Part shown: piece after piece, positions 1-12,800 of the stretch
Layout: the number at the start of each line of letters is the position of its first letter
How positions within the stretch are numbered: the stretch's first letter is position 1
From: Planctomycetota bacterium
Lineage (GTDB): Bacteria; Planctomycetota; Planctomycetia; Planctomycetales; Planctomycetaceae
NCBI GenBank assembly: GCA_016872645.1
Contig: VGZH01000030.1
Coordinates: 1-60,722, forward strand
Direction of reading: 5' to 3'
Length of the DNA: 60,722 nucleotides
Notes under the pieces: model-generated
What the model was told of the DNA's origin: nothing
What the model saw: only the letters and a program-made list of their open reading frames with translations
Database searches by the model: none
Made by a program: the position numbers and the translations under genes

Positions 1-3000
1 CTGAGATTGATACGGCCGGACAGTGCCGTAGCCAATTGGTCTAGCGTGATCGTCTCGCCGTTGGCTGCCGTGAGATCAGTGATACCCGACACAGTCAGAT
101 CACCGCTGTCGGTGATCGCACCCGTAGAAGTCACTGTCAGAGACGTGGCACCGATCGTCGACAGGATCGTGTCGCTGTTTTCCTTGATGATCACTGCCGC
201 ACTGCTGAGGACCGAAATCGAACCGAAGTTATTGGCCGTAGTGTCCAGGGTGACGGCATCGTTCGACGTCGTGATTTGCAGCAGACCACCGACCGTGATC
301 GTGGCGGATCCGGATTGGGTCACAGCGCCGGCCGTCGTGAGAGTGACATCACCTGTCGCGGTCACTGTGGCGAGAACCGTGGCAGCGTCGTTGTCAGTCA
401 AAGTGATGTCCGCACCTTTCAGGGTCAACGCACCGAAGGTGGAAGTCGCCTGGATGAGAGAAATTGAACCGCCGTTTGACGTGAGACTTGTTGCGCCGGT
501 CACCGTCAGAACACCACTGTCTGTGATGGAACCGCTGGACGTCACGTCCAAAGAACCAAGAGTTCCTGACGTTCCCAGGTCTGTTGCTCCCGCTTCGACG
601 ATGGTCACAGCCGCACCAGCAGTGAGAATGATCGTCCCGAACGAGTTCCCGACCGAATTCAACGTGATGTTGTCACCAGCCGCATCGATGGTGACTGTGT
701 CGCTAACCACAATTTTTCCGCTGTCGGTAATGTGGTTCGCAGCACCGGCCGTCGTGATCGACAACGCGCCCGTGAGCGTGGTTGTTCCCAGAATGATCGG
801 GGTCGACATCGTCACCGTGGCAAAGTCACCAGTCATGCTGAGCGTGCCGCCAGCTCCCGCCGCAAGCGTTGTTTGTGTGAGCGTGATGTCGCCACCATTG
901 TTGGCCACAAACGTGGCTGAATTGAATCCGGCGGAACCTGTCACCGCGCCGCCAGCGTCCGAGATATTACCCTTGGCGGTGATGCTTAGAGTCCCTGTCA
1001 AGACCGAAGTTCCGAGAGTCAATCCGAGGAGGTCGTTGTCTTTCACGGAAACGTTTCGGCTAGTAGTCAGGATCAAGTTGCCTCCGAATGTCGAGGCTCC
1101 AGAATCCAGCGCGATGTCGTTAACGCCATTGCTCAGCGTCGTGCTTCCGACAATCGTCAGCGTGCCGCTGTCCGTGATGTTGCCGGTCGAAGTCAGCGAG
1201 AAGTTGCCTTTCGCTCGCGACGTGAAGAGATCGGTCGAACCGGTTTCCTGCAAGGTGACGTCCTCGCCATCGAGCGAGAGCGAGCCGAAAGTATTGGCCG
1301 CCGTATTCAGCGTGATGTTGTAGTCCGTTGCTGTGACGGTCGCACGACCGCCGATGGTGAGTGTGTCAGCTTGAGTCACAGCCCCGCCAGACGTGACGTT
1401 GAGCGTTCCGCTGGTGGAGATGGCTCCCAGCACCGTCGGTAGAACATTAACGATGGTGACATTCTTCGCGACCGTAGTGGCCAGGACCGTAATGGCTCCT
1501 GTGTACTCTGATCCGGTCGAGTTCAGCGTGATCGACTTGCCGGCAGCAACAAGCAACGAGGTCGTCGTGCCGACAATCACATCGCCGCGATCGGTAATAT
1601 TTCCGGCCGATTCCACCGTGAGGGAACCTGTCGTGTTCGAGGCAAAGAAATCGGTATCACTGTTTTCTTTCAGCGACACAGTGGCACCATCAACCGCGAC
1701 TGAGCCATAGTTGTTGTTGTTTGTGCCAGCGAGCGTGATGTCAAACTTGGTCGTTCCCGTCGAGTCCGTCGCGTTGATTGTCGCGCGACCACCGACTGTT
1801 AGCACAGTTGTGTCAGCTAATTCGGTCACAGCTCCATTTGATGTGACGGTCAATGTCCCCGAAGCCGTGGTGTTACCGAGCACTGTTGCACGGTCGTTAG
1901 TGACAGCGATGTTCGAGCCGCTCAGGATCAATGCTCCAGTAAACTTCGAGCCAGCCTGATCCAGAGTGATCGCGCCACCCGTTGCAATCGTTGTCGTGGT
2001 GGCCACAGTCAAATCACCGCTATCGGTGACACCACCGCCAGAAATCAGATTCAACAGCCCACTCGTCGTCACCCCCGCCAAAACTGAAGAACTGCGTTCC
2101 TTCAGGAAGACATCTTTACCAGTCACCGAAACCGAGCCAAAGTTGTTCACGACACCAGCGGTCGAGTTGATTTCATCCAAGTCAATGTCCTTGCCGGTGG
2201 CCGTGATTGTCATCAGGCCACCAACGGTGATGCCGGTGCCGCTCTGAGTCACGCTTCCTGCGGCGGCTCCAGAGTTGGTCACGCTCAACGTGCCAGTCGC
2301 CTTGATCACACCGAGATCTGTGCCAGCGTCATTGTCGGTCACAGCGATATTCGTCCCCGTAAGCGTCAAAGTGCCGCCAAACGTCGATGTCGCGGTGTTG
2401 AGGGTAATCGCGTTCCTGGTCGCAAGGAACGTCGAGGCTCCCGTCACCGCCAGGACACCAAGTCCCGCAGAGTCATCCGCGTCTGTATCCGTGATGGCAC
2501 CACTGGACGTCACCGAGAACGCACCGAGAACCGTCGACGATCCCAAGGCGGTCGATCCGGCTTCGACGATGGTGACGGTGGTTCCCTTCGCCTTGACAGT
2601 GCCAAACGAGTTGCCCGCTGTGGTCAGAATGACGTTGTCGTCATGATTCGTCGTATCCGCATCGAAGGTGGCAATGCCAGACACAGAAACCCTGCCGGAC
2701 TGAGTGATATCTCCAGATGCGGTATTCACAGTCAAATCGCCGGTCACGGTCGAGACACCCAACGCAACGGTTGCCGTTGTATTCGCACCGGTGAGCGTAT
2801 TCACGGTTGCACTCTTCGTCGAAGTCAACGAGAGAGTTTCAACGTCCGTCAGATTCACCGTGATGGCCTTGTTGGCGCCGGTGATGGAAAGTGAGTCGGA
2901 AGCACCAGCACCACCGAAGTTGATGATCGAGATGGTGTTCGAGGTCGCGGCAGTGATGCGGGCCACGAATGTTCCACCCATCGTCACGTCGGTGTAGGAC

Positions 3001-3233
3001 GCCTTCGCTTTGACGGTGACGGCGTTGGCCGCCGCATCGCCGGTCAGCGTCAGCGTGCCAGCAGCAAAGCTGACGGAGAGGGTCGGCACGAGTCGTTGTT
3101 CGAGCGATTCAGCGGCGACACCAGAATTCCAGGCTTTAACCAAAGCTTGGCGTCGGCGGGCGGGGCGGCGCGATCCGGCAAAACGAGAAACGAACGACTC
3201 CCAAACCGAGCGACTCAACCGTGACTTCGACAT
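1..3233 (-). CDS. Large repeat protein with LEPR-type N-terminal motif, C-terminus cut by window edge
   Basis: The minus strand is open from an ATG at 3233 to the left edge, giving at least 1077 residues. A GAGGA ribosome binding site lies 9 bases upstream (3243-3247 on the plus strand). The N-terminus is Arg-rich (SRFAGSRRPARRRQ) and is followed by ESLEQRLVPTLSVSF, the LEPR-type motif that heads very large planctomycete envelope proteins. The rest is beta-rich, repeating units of about 60-80 residues on the pattern G-x-ITDSG-x-LTV-x-G-x-T-x-L and G-x-ITL, with Thr/Ser/Gly/Asn/Ala dominating. Such repeats usually fold as a parallel beta-helix, as in haemagglutinin-type adhesins. The next gene upstream uses the same ITDSG units. 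A surface or cell-envelope structural role is an inference. No catalytic domain is visible in the part present. Confidence 0.85.
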   Translation of the reverse strand, partial: MSKSRLSRSVWESFVSRFAGSRRPARRRQALVKAWNSGVAAESLEQRLVPTLSVSFAAGTLTLTGDAAANAVTVKAKASYTDVTMGGTFVARITAATSNTISIINFGGAGASDSLSITGANKAITVNLTDVETLSLTSTKSATVNTLTGANTTATVALGVSTVTGDLTVNTASGDITQSGRVSVSGIATFDADTTNHDDNVILTTAGNSFGTVKAKGTTVTIVEAGSTALGSSTVLGAFSVTSSGAITDTDADDSAGLGVLAVTGASTFLATRNAITLNTATSTFGGTLTLTGTNIAVTDNDAGTDLGVIKATGTLSVTNSGAAAGSVTQSGTGITVGGLMTITATGKDIDLDEINSTAGVVNNFGSVSVTGKDVFLKERSSSVLAGVTTSGLLNLISGGGVTDSGDLTVATTTTIATGGAITLDQAGSKFTGALILSGSNIAVTNDRATVLGNTTASGTLTVTSNGAVTELADTTVLTVGGRATINATDSTGTTKFDITLAGTNNNNYGSVAVDGATVSLKENSDTDFFASNTTGSLTVESAGNITDRGDVIVGTTTSLLVAAGKSITLNSTGSEYTGAITVLATTVAKNVTIVNVLPTVLGAISTSGTLNVTSGGAVTQADTLTIGGRATVTATDYNITLNTAANTFGSLSLDGEDVTLQETGSTDLFTSRAKGNFSLTSTGNITDSGTLTIVGSTTLSNGVNDIALDSGASTFGGNLILTTSRNVSVKDNDLLGLTLGTSVLTGTLSITAKGNISDAGGAVTGSAGFNSATFVANNGGDITLTQTTLAAGAGGTLSMTGDFATVTMSTPIILGTTTLTGALSITTAGAANHITDSGKIVVSDTVTIDAAGDNITLNSVGNSFGTIILTAGAAVTIVEAGATDLGTSGTLGSLDVTSSGSITDSGVLTVTGATSLTSNGGSISLIQATSTFGALTLKGADITLTDNDAATVLATVTATGDVTLTTAGAVTQSGSATITVGGLLQITTSNDAVTLDTTANNFGSISVLSSAAVIIKENSDTILSTIGATSLTVTSTGAITDSGDLTVSGITDLTAANGETITLDQLATALSGRINL

Positions 3234-3847
3234 GTCCTGAGTTCCTCAAAAATAAGTCCTGTGATCGACGCGGGAGATGGCTTGCCGCCGAATAACAACA
3301 TCTCTGACAAAATTTCAAAAACGCAAAAAACACACTCCCGAGATTGTCAAAATACGCTAACTGGGGCGAATAAATAACGCCAACGGTCGTTTTCAAGGAA
3401 ATTCTGACTCCTCAGGTTTTTCAAAACTGAAAATTCTGAGTTTTCCGGTTTTTCAAAGCTTGCCGACAAGCGGCCGTACATGCGTTCTCAATCCTGGACG
3501 GGGTTGACGCATTGGGCACGTTGCAAAATCGAGTGGTTGATCGGGGAAAAAACCCGGAAATCCAGTGAGAAATCGAATCGTTCGGCAAACCACTCGCTGG
3601 CGCATCTCGCTCGGATTTCATTCGCCACAGTGCTCGACTCGGCGGTTTTCCAGCGTTGGCACGGGGCGAAAGTTCGATCGCGGGTCAGTTTAGGTGGCAC
3701 GCTCGGAGCATCGCGAACGGGGGCCTAATGGACGATCGAATTCCACCCCATCGAGGACTTAAGGGGCGCGTCTGGCAATTCCGGATTTCGGCAAACTGCC
3801 CCAGAATCCAAAACATCCGTGTACTCTCGGGCCGGTCGGCTCGTGCC
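3234..3847. other. Intergenic region between the two giant genes, with an AT-rich hairpin
   Basis: This 614-base gap has no credible gene. It is more AT-rich than its surroundings at 3290-3440. A stem-loop can form at 3411-3440 (CTCAG paired with CTGAG outside, TTTTC paired with GAAAA inside). On the minus strand a TTGACA hexamer sits at 3345-3350, a possible -35 box for the gene starting at 3233, but I see no good -10 box at the right distance. The stretch 3480-3847 holds nothing I recognise. Confidence 0.4.
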
Positions 3848-6800
3848 TCAAACATCGTCCGCAAGGTTGGATCGCTTTCGAATCAAGCGGGCTGACCGAG
3901 AGAATCTTGAGGCTCCTTGTTGCATGAAACGACTGCGTCTCCCTCGCTTACCCAAGAGGATCAGAGCGCCGGCGACCAAGGAGGACGCATACGCGAATGC
4001 CGAATTATTGCTCGATTCGTGGGGTATCTCCGTTGTCGAATCAAGGAGGTCCGGGCCCCATTGAGGCTCAGCAATAGAGCTGGACTCGAAACCGGGGGAT
4101 GGAAGTGCCTCGTTCGCCTTCGCGGAATCGTTGTCATCGGACATTTCGTCCGCGGCATCCTCTGCAGGCATCGGCTTGGGTGCAGGAACCGGAACAGGTA
4201 CGAGGCGGAAGGGTTTCGACAGCTCTTGGGAATCATTGGCGGGTGGCGTCAGTCGTCCACCTTCCAGTCGGAACTGGACTACCGGGCGTTCGATTCTGGC
4301 TCCGGTGCCATTTTCGCGGGTGATGAACCAGATTTCATATTCTCCGTCCCCTCGATCGCGGACGAATTTTTCGAAGGCGTCCCGGTCCAGCAGCGCTTCG
4401 CCATCCCTCAGCCGCTCGCTCACGATGGTGCCATCTTCGTTGACCAGATGCAGTTCAAAGAACTCGTCGGTGGTCACCGAGGAAGATGCCGTCGCGCCTC
4501 GCAGGGACTCGGTCGTGAGTTGCGGAGCGGTGACGAAGACGGGCAATGGAATGCTGGGCTTCGGAAGTTCGGGCGGGGGAATCACCACATCGGGTTTAAT
4601 GAAAAAGACCGCTGCTGAAGTGGGAATGCTGAATTCCGCAGCTCCGCTGTTTAGCCGGAATATCGCTTCGTCCTGATAGAAGTCCGGCGTGCCATCGATC
4701 ACATCGGTCGTGTAGGAGGGACCGTGATCGTCGACCGCGTTGTCCTCGAGAATGTCGGTACTGGAGAGAAGCGCCAAGGGGGCAATTGGCGAACTGGCGG
4801 GGACAACCGCCAACGGTGCCGCGTCAGCGGGTCCGATCGTGTGCTCGGAAATGGAGCGGCCTTGGATATTGATCGAAGGATGCGTGGAGACGCTGAAGCG
4901 AACCTGGAACGGATCCGACGGAGCGAAACGACCCGGTAGGTGCAAGTCATTGGGGCGGTTCAAGGCGAACGACGAATACTCGTGCGGGATGATGTAGGTC
5001 AGCCCCCCTTCCGGGATGAAGAACCGAGTCTTGTGCTTATCCACGACGGCATCGAAGACGTAATTGGTGCCTTGCAACGTCGGAGGATTGATGTTGCTGT
5101 CCGACAGCACATTGGCACTGTCGGCAACCTGGTCCGATATCTTCGAAGCCCGCACGGTATTGAAGTCATCGATCCCACTTCGCAGTCCGGATGGAACCTT
5201 GTCGAGCAAATCCTGTGAGCGAGGAGTGTCCCCCCAATCGACATCGAGGATCAGATTCTTCTCACCCGGTTTACCAATCGTGATGGTCAGGAAACCCAAG
5301 TATTTGGAGCCACCACTATCCAGCCCGTTCGCATTCAAATCACTGGTGACGACACTGGTGCTGTCGAAGAATGCGGTCCCCGACTCGTTGGGGGCGGGTC
5401 GTCGCGAGATCAACTGTTCGATACCGGCGTCGGTGCTGATCGTGGAGCTGCGACCCAGGAACACATTGCCCGCATCGACATGGTCGGCAAAGTCGACGTC
5501 GGCAACGATGCGGATGCGATCGTCGGTCACTCGTGGCTTGGTCGGAAATGTCACCGTGGCCACATCGCCGCCCACTTCCGCTTTGCTGGGATCGCCCTGG
5601 AAAAGTGATCCGACGACTCCCGATTTTCCGGCGAAGTTTTCATCCGTGGTAATGACTCGGTTGGCCGCCAGCACGAAGTCACCACGTGCGTGCAGCTCGA
5701 TGGTCTCGTATGTCGTACCGGCGTCCACGTCGGTGACGGCCAAGATGTCATCGTTAATCGTGATGTTGAAGGCGGTCAGGCGAATGGTGTTCTCGGACTG
5801 TACTCCCATTTGATCGCCAGGGATGACCAGCAAGGCCGGATCCCCTTTCAATTCGGCCAACAGACCGTAGGGCAGGCCGGTCGCATCGAAGCCACCCAAG
5901 TCGTCGTCGAGCACCGTCAGGCTGCCATCAATCGCGCCCAAGCCGGGTAGGCCTAATTGCGGGTCGCGAATGATTGTCACGTCGATGACGCCGTTGAGTT
6001 CGTCGCCGTCGACTTGAGCATTGGCCTGGTTGCGGACGTTGATCAAATTCAAATTGCCACCGCTGGGAACTTCCACAATCTGAATGTTGCCCTGCGCGGC
6101 CACTCGCACTCCCCCTCCCGCGTCGAGCGCGTCCATATTCCGGGCTTGCAGCGTATCGACCTCGGTTTCGATCGCGTCGCCGGAACCGATGCCCGTGACT
6201 GCTTCCAGCACGACGCCAGCTCCTGGCGTGACCGCGAACACGGTGATGGGCGTGGCGACCGAACCGGCGTGCATCACCGCCGACGTGCCATTCGCTCCTC
6301 GCGTGACCGTCAGCGTGTCGCCGGCGATCGCGGTCACGAGCATCTGCTCTTGTTCAACCTGAATCGTGAAGGGAGTGTCAAGACCCACGTTGATGTTGCT
6401 GACTACGAACATCGTCTCGCTGTCGGTCAAGCTGACGTCCAACTCGCCGACCGTTGGGAGTGCGTTTGCAGTGATGTTCACAAAATCAGAATCGGTGCCG
6501 ATATCTGAATTGCTGTCTCTGATGGCCCCCGTGGTCGCAGTGATGTGGACCGCAGGATGCGGGTCGGTTGTGGTGCCGGCATTCGTGGTCGTCAAGTGGC
6601 CGAGCAGAATGCTGGCGGCGTTCATGTGGATGTACCCGGACCCCGCGTCGATGAACGTGTCACGTCCCATCGCAATGGCATCCGTGACCGAGTCATCGAC
6701 GAAGGTCTGATTCGTGTCGCCGAACATCTCGAGATTGTGGTTGGTGGTCGTGATGTCGGCGAAATCGGTCAGCGTGATCCCTTCCGCGGCTCGCAAGATC

Positions 6801-9800
6801 GTGTCGGACAAACTGGTCACTGGACCATTAATCCGAATGCGATCTTCCAGCGACGTGATCTCCACCAGACGCTCGACAATTGGAGTGGCATCGATGACGG
6901 CCAGCGACGTTTGTGTTGGCCCCGACGGCAAACCGGTGTTGACGTCCATCGACAACAGAGGTGTTGTCATCCCTTCATTTCCAGCCGGATCGCTGACTCG
7001 TGCTCGCAACTGGTAGGTTCTCAGGTCCATCAATGCCGGGAGATCGAACGTCGATGTGCCGCCCGTCAACGTCGACGTCGCATAGTTCAATTCACCGGCA
7101 TCATCGAAGTCATTGTCGCCGGTCAGGTCGACATCCAGTGAGACGTTGGTCCCGTTGGGAATGCCTGTGCCAGTGCTCCCCTCGCCTGGATCGCTGGCCG
7201 TCACTGTTACGCTGGGGGTTATGTCGTCCGTTTGCGAGGGGGCGGTCAGCGTCACGGTCGGTTTTCTTTCATCGACGATTCCGGCATTGAGCACGATGCC
7301 GCCGAAGACGACATTGCCGTCCTGGCCGAGGTCGATGGAACGGACCGTGGTGACGATCGAGACCGGCCCGGTCGTACCTGGCCCCAGGTCGACGACGCTT
7401 TCGCCGAAGGTCATTCCAGCGTCGGCCTGCACGATCGTGAGCGCCCCCAGCGGAACGGTCTCGCCGATGTTGTTGTTGAACAGGACTTGCTGAGCGCCGG
7501 CGTCGATCATCAATTCGTTTTGCTCGTTGCTCTGGCTGTCGATGATCGCGGACGAGGTGAACGTGACTGTGCCGCCGAAGCCGCTGTCGTTGGTGTCGAT
7601 GCTCAAGTCCGAGCCGAGCGTAATCTGGCCGTTGTACCGGACCGGGTCATCGGTTGTCGTCAGCAGCAGCGGATTGGGACCGCCGTTGAACAAGATTCCG
7701 CCGTTGATAATGTTGCCGAGCACTCCAATATCAATGGCACCGTCAGTCGCAATCACCGACACCAGCCCGGTCGTGCCGTCGTTATTACTGAGGTTGTCGC
7801 TCTCGCCGAAGGTGACACCGCCATCGGCTTGAGTGATGATCAACGCGCCCAGTGGATCGGTTCGGCCCAGGTCGTTGTTGAACAAAACCTGGAAAGTGCC
7901 GACGTCGATCGTCAAGTCGTTGTGCTCACCGCTTTCGCTGTCGATGGTCGCGGAGGAGGTGAACGTCACCGTCGCCCCCAACCCTGCGGGATTCGTATTG
8001 ATGTCCAATCCGCTGGCGAGAGTGACGGCTCCATTGATCCGCACCGTGTCGTCGGTCGTTGTCAGGATCAGCGTGGCGGCTCCCGCGTTGAAGATGATGC
8101 CGACATTGTCTTCGTCGCTGCGAATCACATTCACACCCACTCCGATGTCGATCAACCCGTTGGTCATGATGCCCGACACGGGTCCGGTCAAGCCGGGGCC
8201 TTGATCGAGGTCGGATTCGCCAAAGACCACCCCTGCGTCCGCTCGCGTGATCGTCAACGCTCCGATCGGATTGACCTGGCCGATGTCGTTGTTGAACAGA
8301 ACTCGCTGAGCTCCGACGTCAATCGTCAGATGATTGGACTCGTCAGATTGGCCATCGATGGTGCTGGCGGACGTGAACGTCGTGGTACCGCCGCCATCAA
8401 TCGCCCCCGAGGGATTGGTGTTAATGTCCACGTTCGTAAGCAACGAGACCGGGCCATTGAAGCGGACCGTGTCGTCAGTCGTCGTGATCTGCAGAGTTCG
8501 GGACACGACCGAAGAGAGGTCGGTTGCCGGAGCTTGCGGCGTCTCGACTGCCAGCGTGGTGTCCACGATCATTGGCAACGCAGGAGTCGTGGCCTCGTTG
8601 CCCGCCAGATCGCTGACACGCGCCCGCAATTGATAAGTCTTGAGGTCGGTCAATGCCGGGCTCAACTCGAACGTCGTGGTGCCGCCAGTCAGCGTGGAAC
8701 TCGCATAGTTCCGTTCGCCGGGACCATCGAAGTCACCGCTGTTATCCAAGTCGACGTCCAACGAAACCACGGTTCCGTCGGGAACGCCAGAGCCCGTGCC
8801 TCCCAAATCCGGATCGCTGGCCGTCACGGTGACACTGGGAGTTGTGTCATTGGTGCTGTGAGGCGCAGTCAACGTGACGGTGGGCGAGGTGCGATCCACG
8901 TTGCCCGCGTTGAGTACGATGCCACCGGCGATAATATGCTCAACAGCCCCGATGTCGATCGCTTCGTCGGCGGAGATGATCGCCACCGGCCCGGTCGTAC
9001 CGGGGCCGTCGGGTTCGAATGTGTCACTCTCGCCGAAGATGACTCCGCCATCCGCTTGAGTGACGGTCAATGCTCCCAGCGAATCGGTCTGGCCCAGGTT
9101 GTTGTTGAACAGAACTTGCTGAGTTCCGGCATCGATGGTCAGGTCGTTGTGCTCTCCGGATTGGCTGTCGATGGTCGCGGCAGACGTGAACGTCATCGTG
9201 CCGCCACCACTGTCGGGTGTTGCGTTCGTGTTGATGTCGACGTCCGTGGCCAGAGTGACGGCCCCGTTGAAGCGGACTGGCTCATCGGAAACCGTGATTT
9301 GCAACAATCCCGAATCACCGCCGTTAAGCAGTATGCCTCCCGTGATGACATTGCTTCCAACGCCGATGTCGATCGCACCGTTCGTGGAGACCGTCGACAC
9401 CGGCCCGGTTGTGCCGTGGCCGCCAGGTTCAAAGTCGTCGCTCTCGCCGAAGATGACTCCCCCGTCGGATTGAGTGATGGTCAAGGCACCGATCGGATGG
9501 GTTTGGCCAAGATCGTTGTTGAACAAGACCAGTCGCGTGCCGGCGTCAATGGTCAGGTCGTTGAACTCACCGAATTCGCCATCGATTGTGGCATCGGAGG
9601 TAAACGTCACCGTGCCGCCGATTCCCGTCGCAGCGGTATTCGTGTTGATGTCGACGCTCGATTGCAGCGTAACCGGGCCATTCAGCCGAACGGCGTCATC
9701 GGTGGTCGTGATTTGCAGCGTGCCGCCCCCCGCGTTAAACGTGATCCCTGTGCTCGGGACGACACCCGCACGGATGATGGCCTTGAAATCGACTCCGATG

Positions 9801-12800
9801 TCGATCGCACCATCGGTGGCGATGGTCGTCACCGGTCCCGTCCCCAGTCCGTCGTCCGAATCGGATTGGCCGAACGTGACGCCGCCATCCGCTTGTGTGA
9901 TGGTCAACGCTCCCAACTGTTGCGACGCTCCGAGGTCGTTGTTGAAAAGGACTTGTTGAACGCCAACATCAATCGTCAGGTCGTTGGTCTCACCCGCCTG
10001 GCTGTCGATAGGACTGGCCGATGTAAACGTGACGGTGCCACCACCCACCAGCGGGGTTTCATCGAGGTTGGTGTTGATCTCCACGTTGGACGAAAGCGTG
10101 ACGGGACCGTTGAATCGAATGGAGTCGTCGGTGGTCTCAATCTGCAGCGTGCCGCTGCCTGCGTTGAGCACGATGCCCCCAGCAACAATGTTGTCGCCAA
10201 CTCCGATGTCGATCGGTTCGTCCGTCGCGATGACCGAGACTGGACCAGTCATTCCTGAACCTTGATCGGCGTCATTCTCACCGAAGATGACCCCGGCGTT
10301 GGCCTGCGTGATCGTCAATGCGCCCAACGATTGCGAGGCCCCCAAGTCATTATTGAAGAGCACTTGTGCCGTTCCGACATTGATCTTCAGGTCATTGTGC
10401 TCATCGGGCTGGCTGTCGATGGTCGTCGCTGACGTGAACGTGACGGTGCCTCCCTGACCCGTGGCGTTCGTGTCGATGTCGACATCCGAGCCCAGCGTGA
10501 CCGGCCCGTTGAATCGAATGGTGTCGTCTGTCGTCCTGATGAGCAGCGAGTCGAGCCCACCGTCGAGCACGATGCCTCCCGTCACGACGTTGCTGCCGAC
10601 ACCAATATCGATCGTGCCGTCGGTGACAATCTTCGTCACCGGCCCGGCCCCGCCGGGACTGAGGTCCTCGTCTCCTTGGCCAAACGCGGTCGGCTGACCG
10701 AAGCTCACTCCGCCATCCGCCTGAATAATCGTCAACGCTCCCAGCGACTGCGTTCCGCCGAGATTGTTGCTGAACTGCACCTGCTCGGTCCCGGCGTCGA
10801 TGGTCAGGTCATTGTGCTCGCCCACCTGGCTATCAATAGTCGCGGAAGAGGTGAACGTGACGGTGCCGCCACTGGCTAGGCTGCTGGTGCCGTTTGCCGA
10901 GCTATTGGTGTTGATGTCCACATGCGCTGCCAGCGTAACCGCCCCATTGAACCGCACTGAATCATCGGTTGTCGTGAGGTGCAGCGTGCCGTTGCCGGCA
11001 TTCAACACGATGCCCCCCAAAATGATATTCTCGCCGACTCCGATGTCGATCGTATCGTCGGCAGCAATCAGTTCGACCGGACCAATCGTGCCCGAGCCTT
11101 GATTGGTGTCAACCTGTCCAAAGATCACACCGCCGTCTGCCTGAGTGACGGTCAACTTGCCCAGCGCGTTGAACTGGCCCAGGTTATTGTTGAACAGAAC
11201 TTGCTGAGTCCCAGCATCAATCGTCAGGTCGTTGTGCTCACCCGTCTGGCTATCGATGGTGGTGGACGAAGTGAAAGTCACCGTGCCGCCGCCCCCTGCC
11301 GAATTGGTTTTGAGTTCTACCGCCGAATCGAGTGTGACGGCACCGTTGAATCGAACTGTGTCGTTCGCAGTCGTCATCAGTAGTGACCCACTGCCCGCAT
11401 TCAACTCAATGCCACCCAAGATGACGCGGTTGTCCACTCCGATGTCGATCGGACCATCAATGGCAACCGTCATTACCGGTCCGATCGACCCCGGACCTTG
11501 ATTGGTGTCAGCTTGACCAAAAGAAACACCGCCGTCCGCCTGGGTGATGGTCAACGCACGCAGTGCACGGGACTGGCCCAGATCGTTATTGAAGAGGACT
11601 TGCTGAGTGCCAGCATCGATCGTCAATGCGAATGAACCGCCGGTGTTGCTGTCGATTGGACTGTCGGCGGTGAATGTCACCGTGCCGCCGGTTCCCGTGG
11701 CGTTGGTATTGATGTCCAAGTCCGAGGCGAGCGTGACCGGCCCGTTAAATCGGACCGTGTCATTGGTCGTAGTGACAACAAACAGGCCGCTTTCCGCGGT
11801 GAACACGATGCCACCCGCGACGACGTTGCCACCGACTCCGATGTCCATCACACCGTTGGTGGCGATTGCGTTCATGGGGCCCGTCGTACCGGAGCCACTG
11901 GGATCGCTCGCATCGTTTCCACCAAAACGCACGGCTCCCGCTGTGACGATGGTGAAATCGCCGAGCGTTTGGTTCCCCTGTGAACCGGTTCCGATGTCGC
12001 CATTGAACGAGATCAGACCCGCACCACTAGTGAGCGTGAGCGAGTTGTGCTCGGCGACTCCCGAGGCGTCTTCGCTGTCGATGAGGTCTGAGAAAACGAG
12101 GTCTCCCGATTGGTTGCTGGAGTCGATCGTGACCGATTCGGTCAGCAAGATCGCTCGGTCGAACGAGACTCCGCCGTTGCTGGTGGTGATGTTGCCGCCC
12201 AATTCAATCGATTCCGTTCCGTTCTGAGTGAAGGCCCCCGCGAGCAGCAAATCCGCGCCGGGGCTAATAATCAGCCGGCCGAAGTTGGTGATCTCGACTG
12301 AGCCGCTCGCGAGGCCAGCCGTCGTCGTCACGGCGTCGTCAAAGGTCACAGTTCCGACCGCGGTGCTTGTCAAGCCCGTCGTGGTCACGTCGATGTCGCC
12401 ATCGATCATGACAGTGCCCTCAAAGTGGACCGACTCGGCGTCTTCGATGGTCAACGTGTCGAGGCGATCTCCCGCGATGGCCCCAACGGCTCCCGCGAAG
12501 CGAGATGCTCCGCCCGCGATGAGAGTCAGCGCCGATCCGGTCGTGTTCGAGCCGTCATCGTCGAGCGTGCTCTCGAACGACAGGTCACCGCCGGCAGCCA
12601 ATGCGACATCGTCAGTGAGTCGCACGGCACTTTGGAACAGAAGATCGATCCCGGCCTGTTGATCGGCACCCACAAAAGTGACGTCGTTGGAACTGACCGT
12701 GATGGAACCGCCAGCAAATTGACGCCCTTCAATGATGATATCGCCTGCGGAAAGTCCCACACTCAAGGTTGTGGAAAGCGTCAAGTCACGGCCGCCTGTG

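Noticed and set aside
7-3240. Several plus-strand frames rich in Val, Ser and Pro
   Set aside because: They are the reverse reading of the Thr/Ser-rich minus-strand repeat protein, which has a LEPR motif, a ribosome binding site and coherent repeats.
7232-10258. 1008-codon plus-strand frame rich in Asp, Arg, Gln and His
   Set aside because: Antisense to the repeat array of the giant protein. Its apparent repeats simply mirror the coding repeats on the other strand.
7270-12010. Regular DNA repeats considered as a CRISPR or satellite array
   Set aside because: The period of about 411 bases keeps the reading frame and encodes diverged protein units, and there are no short direct repeats with spacers.
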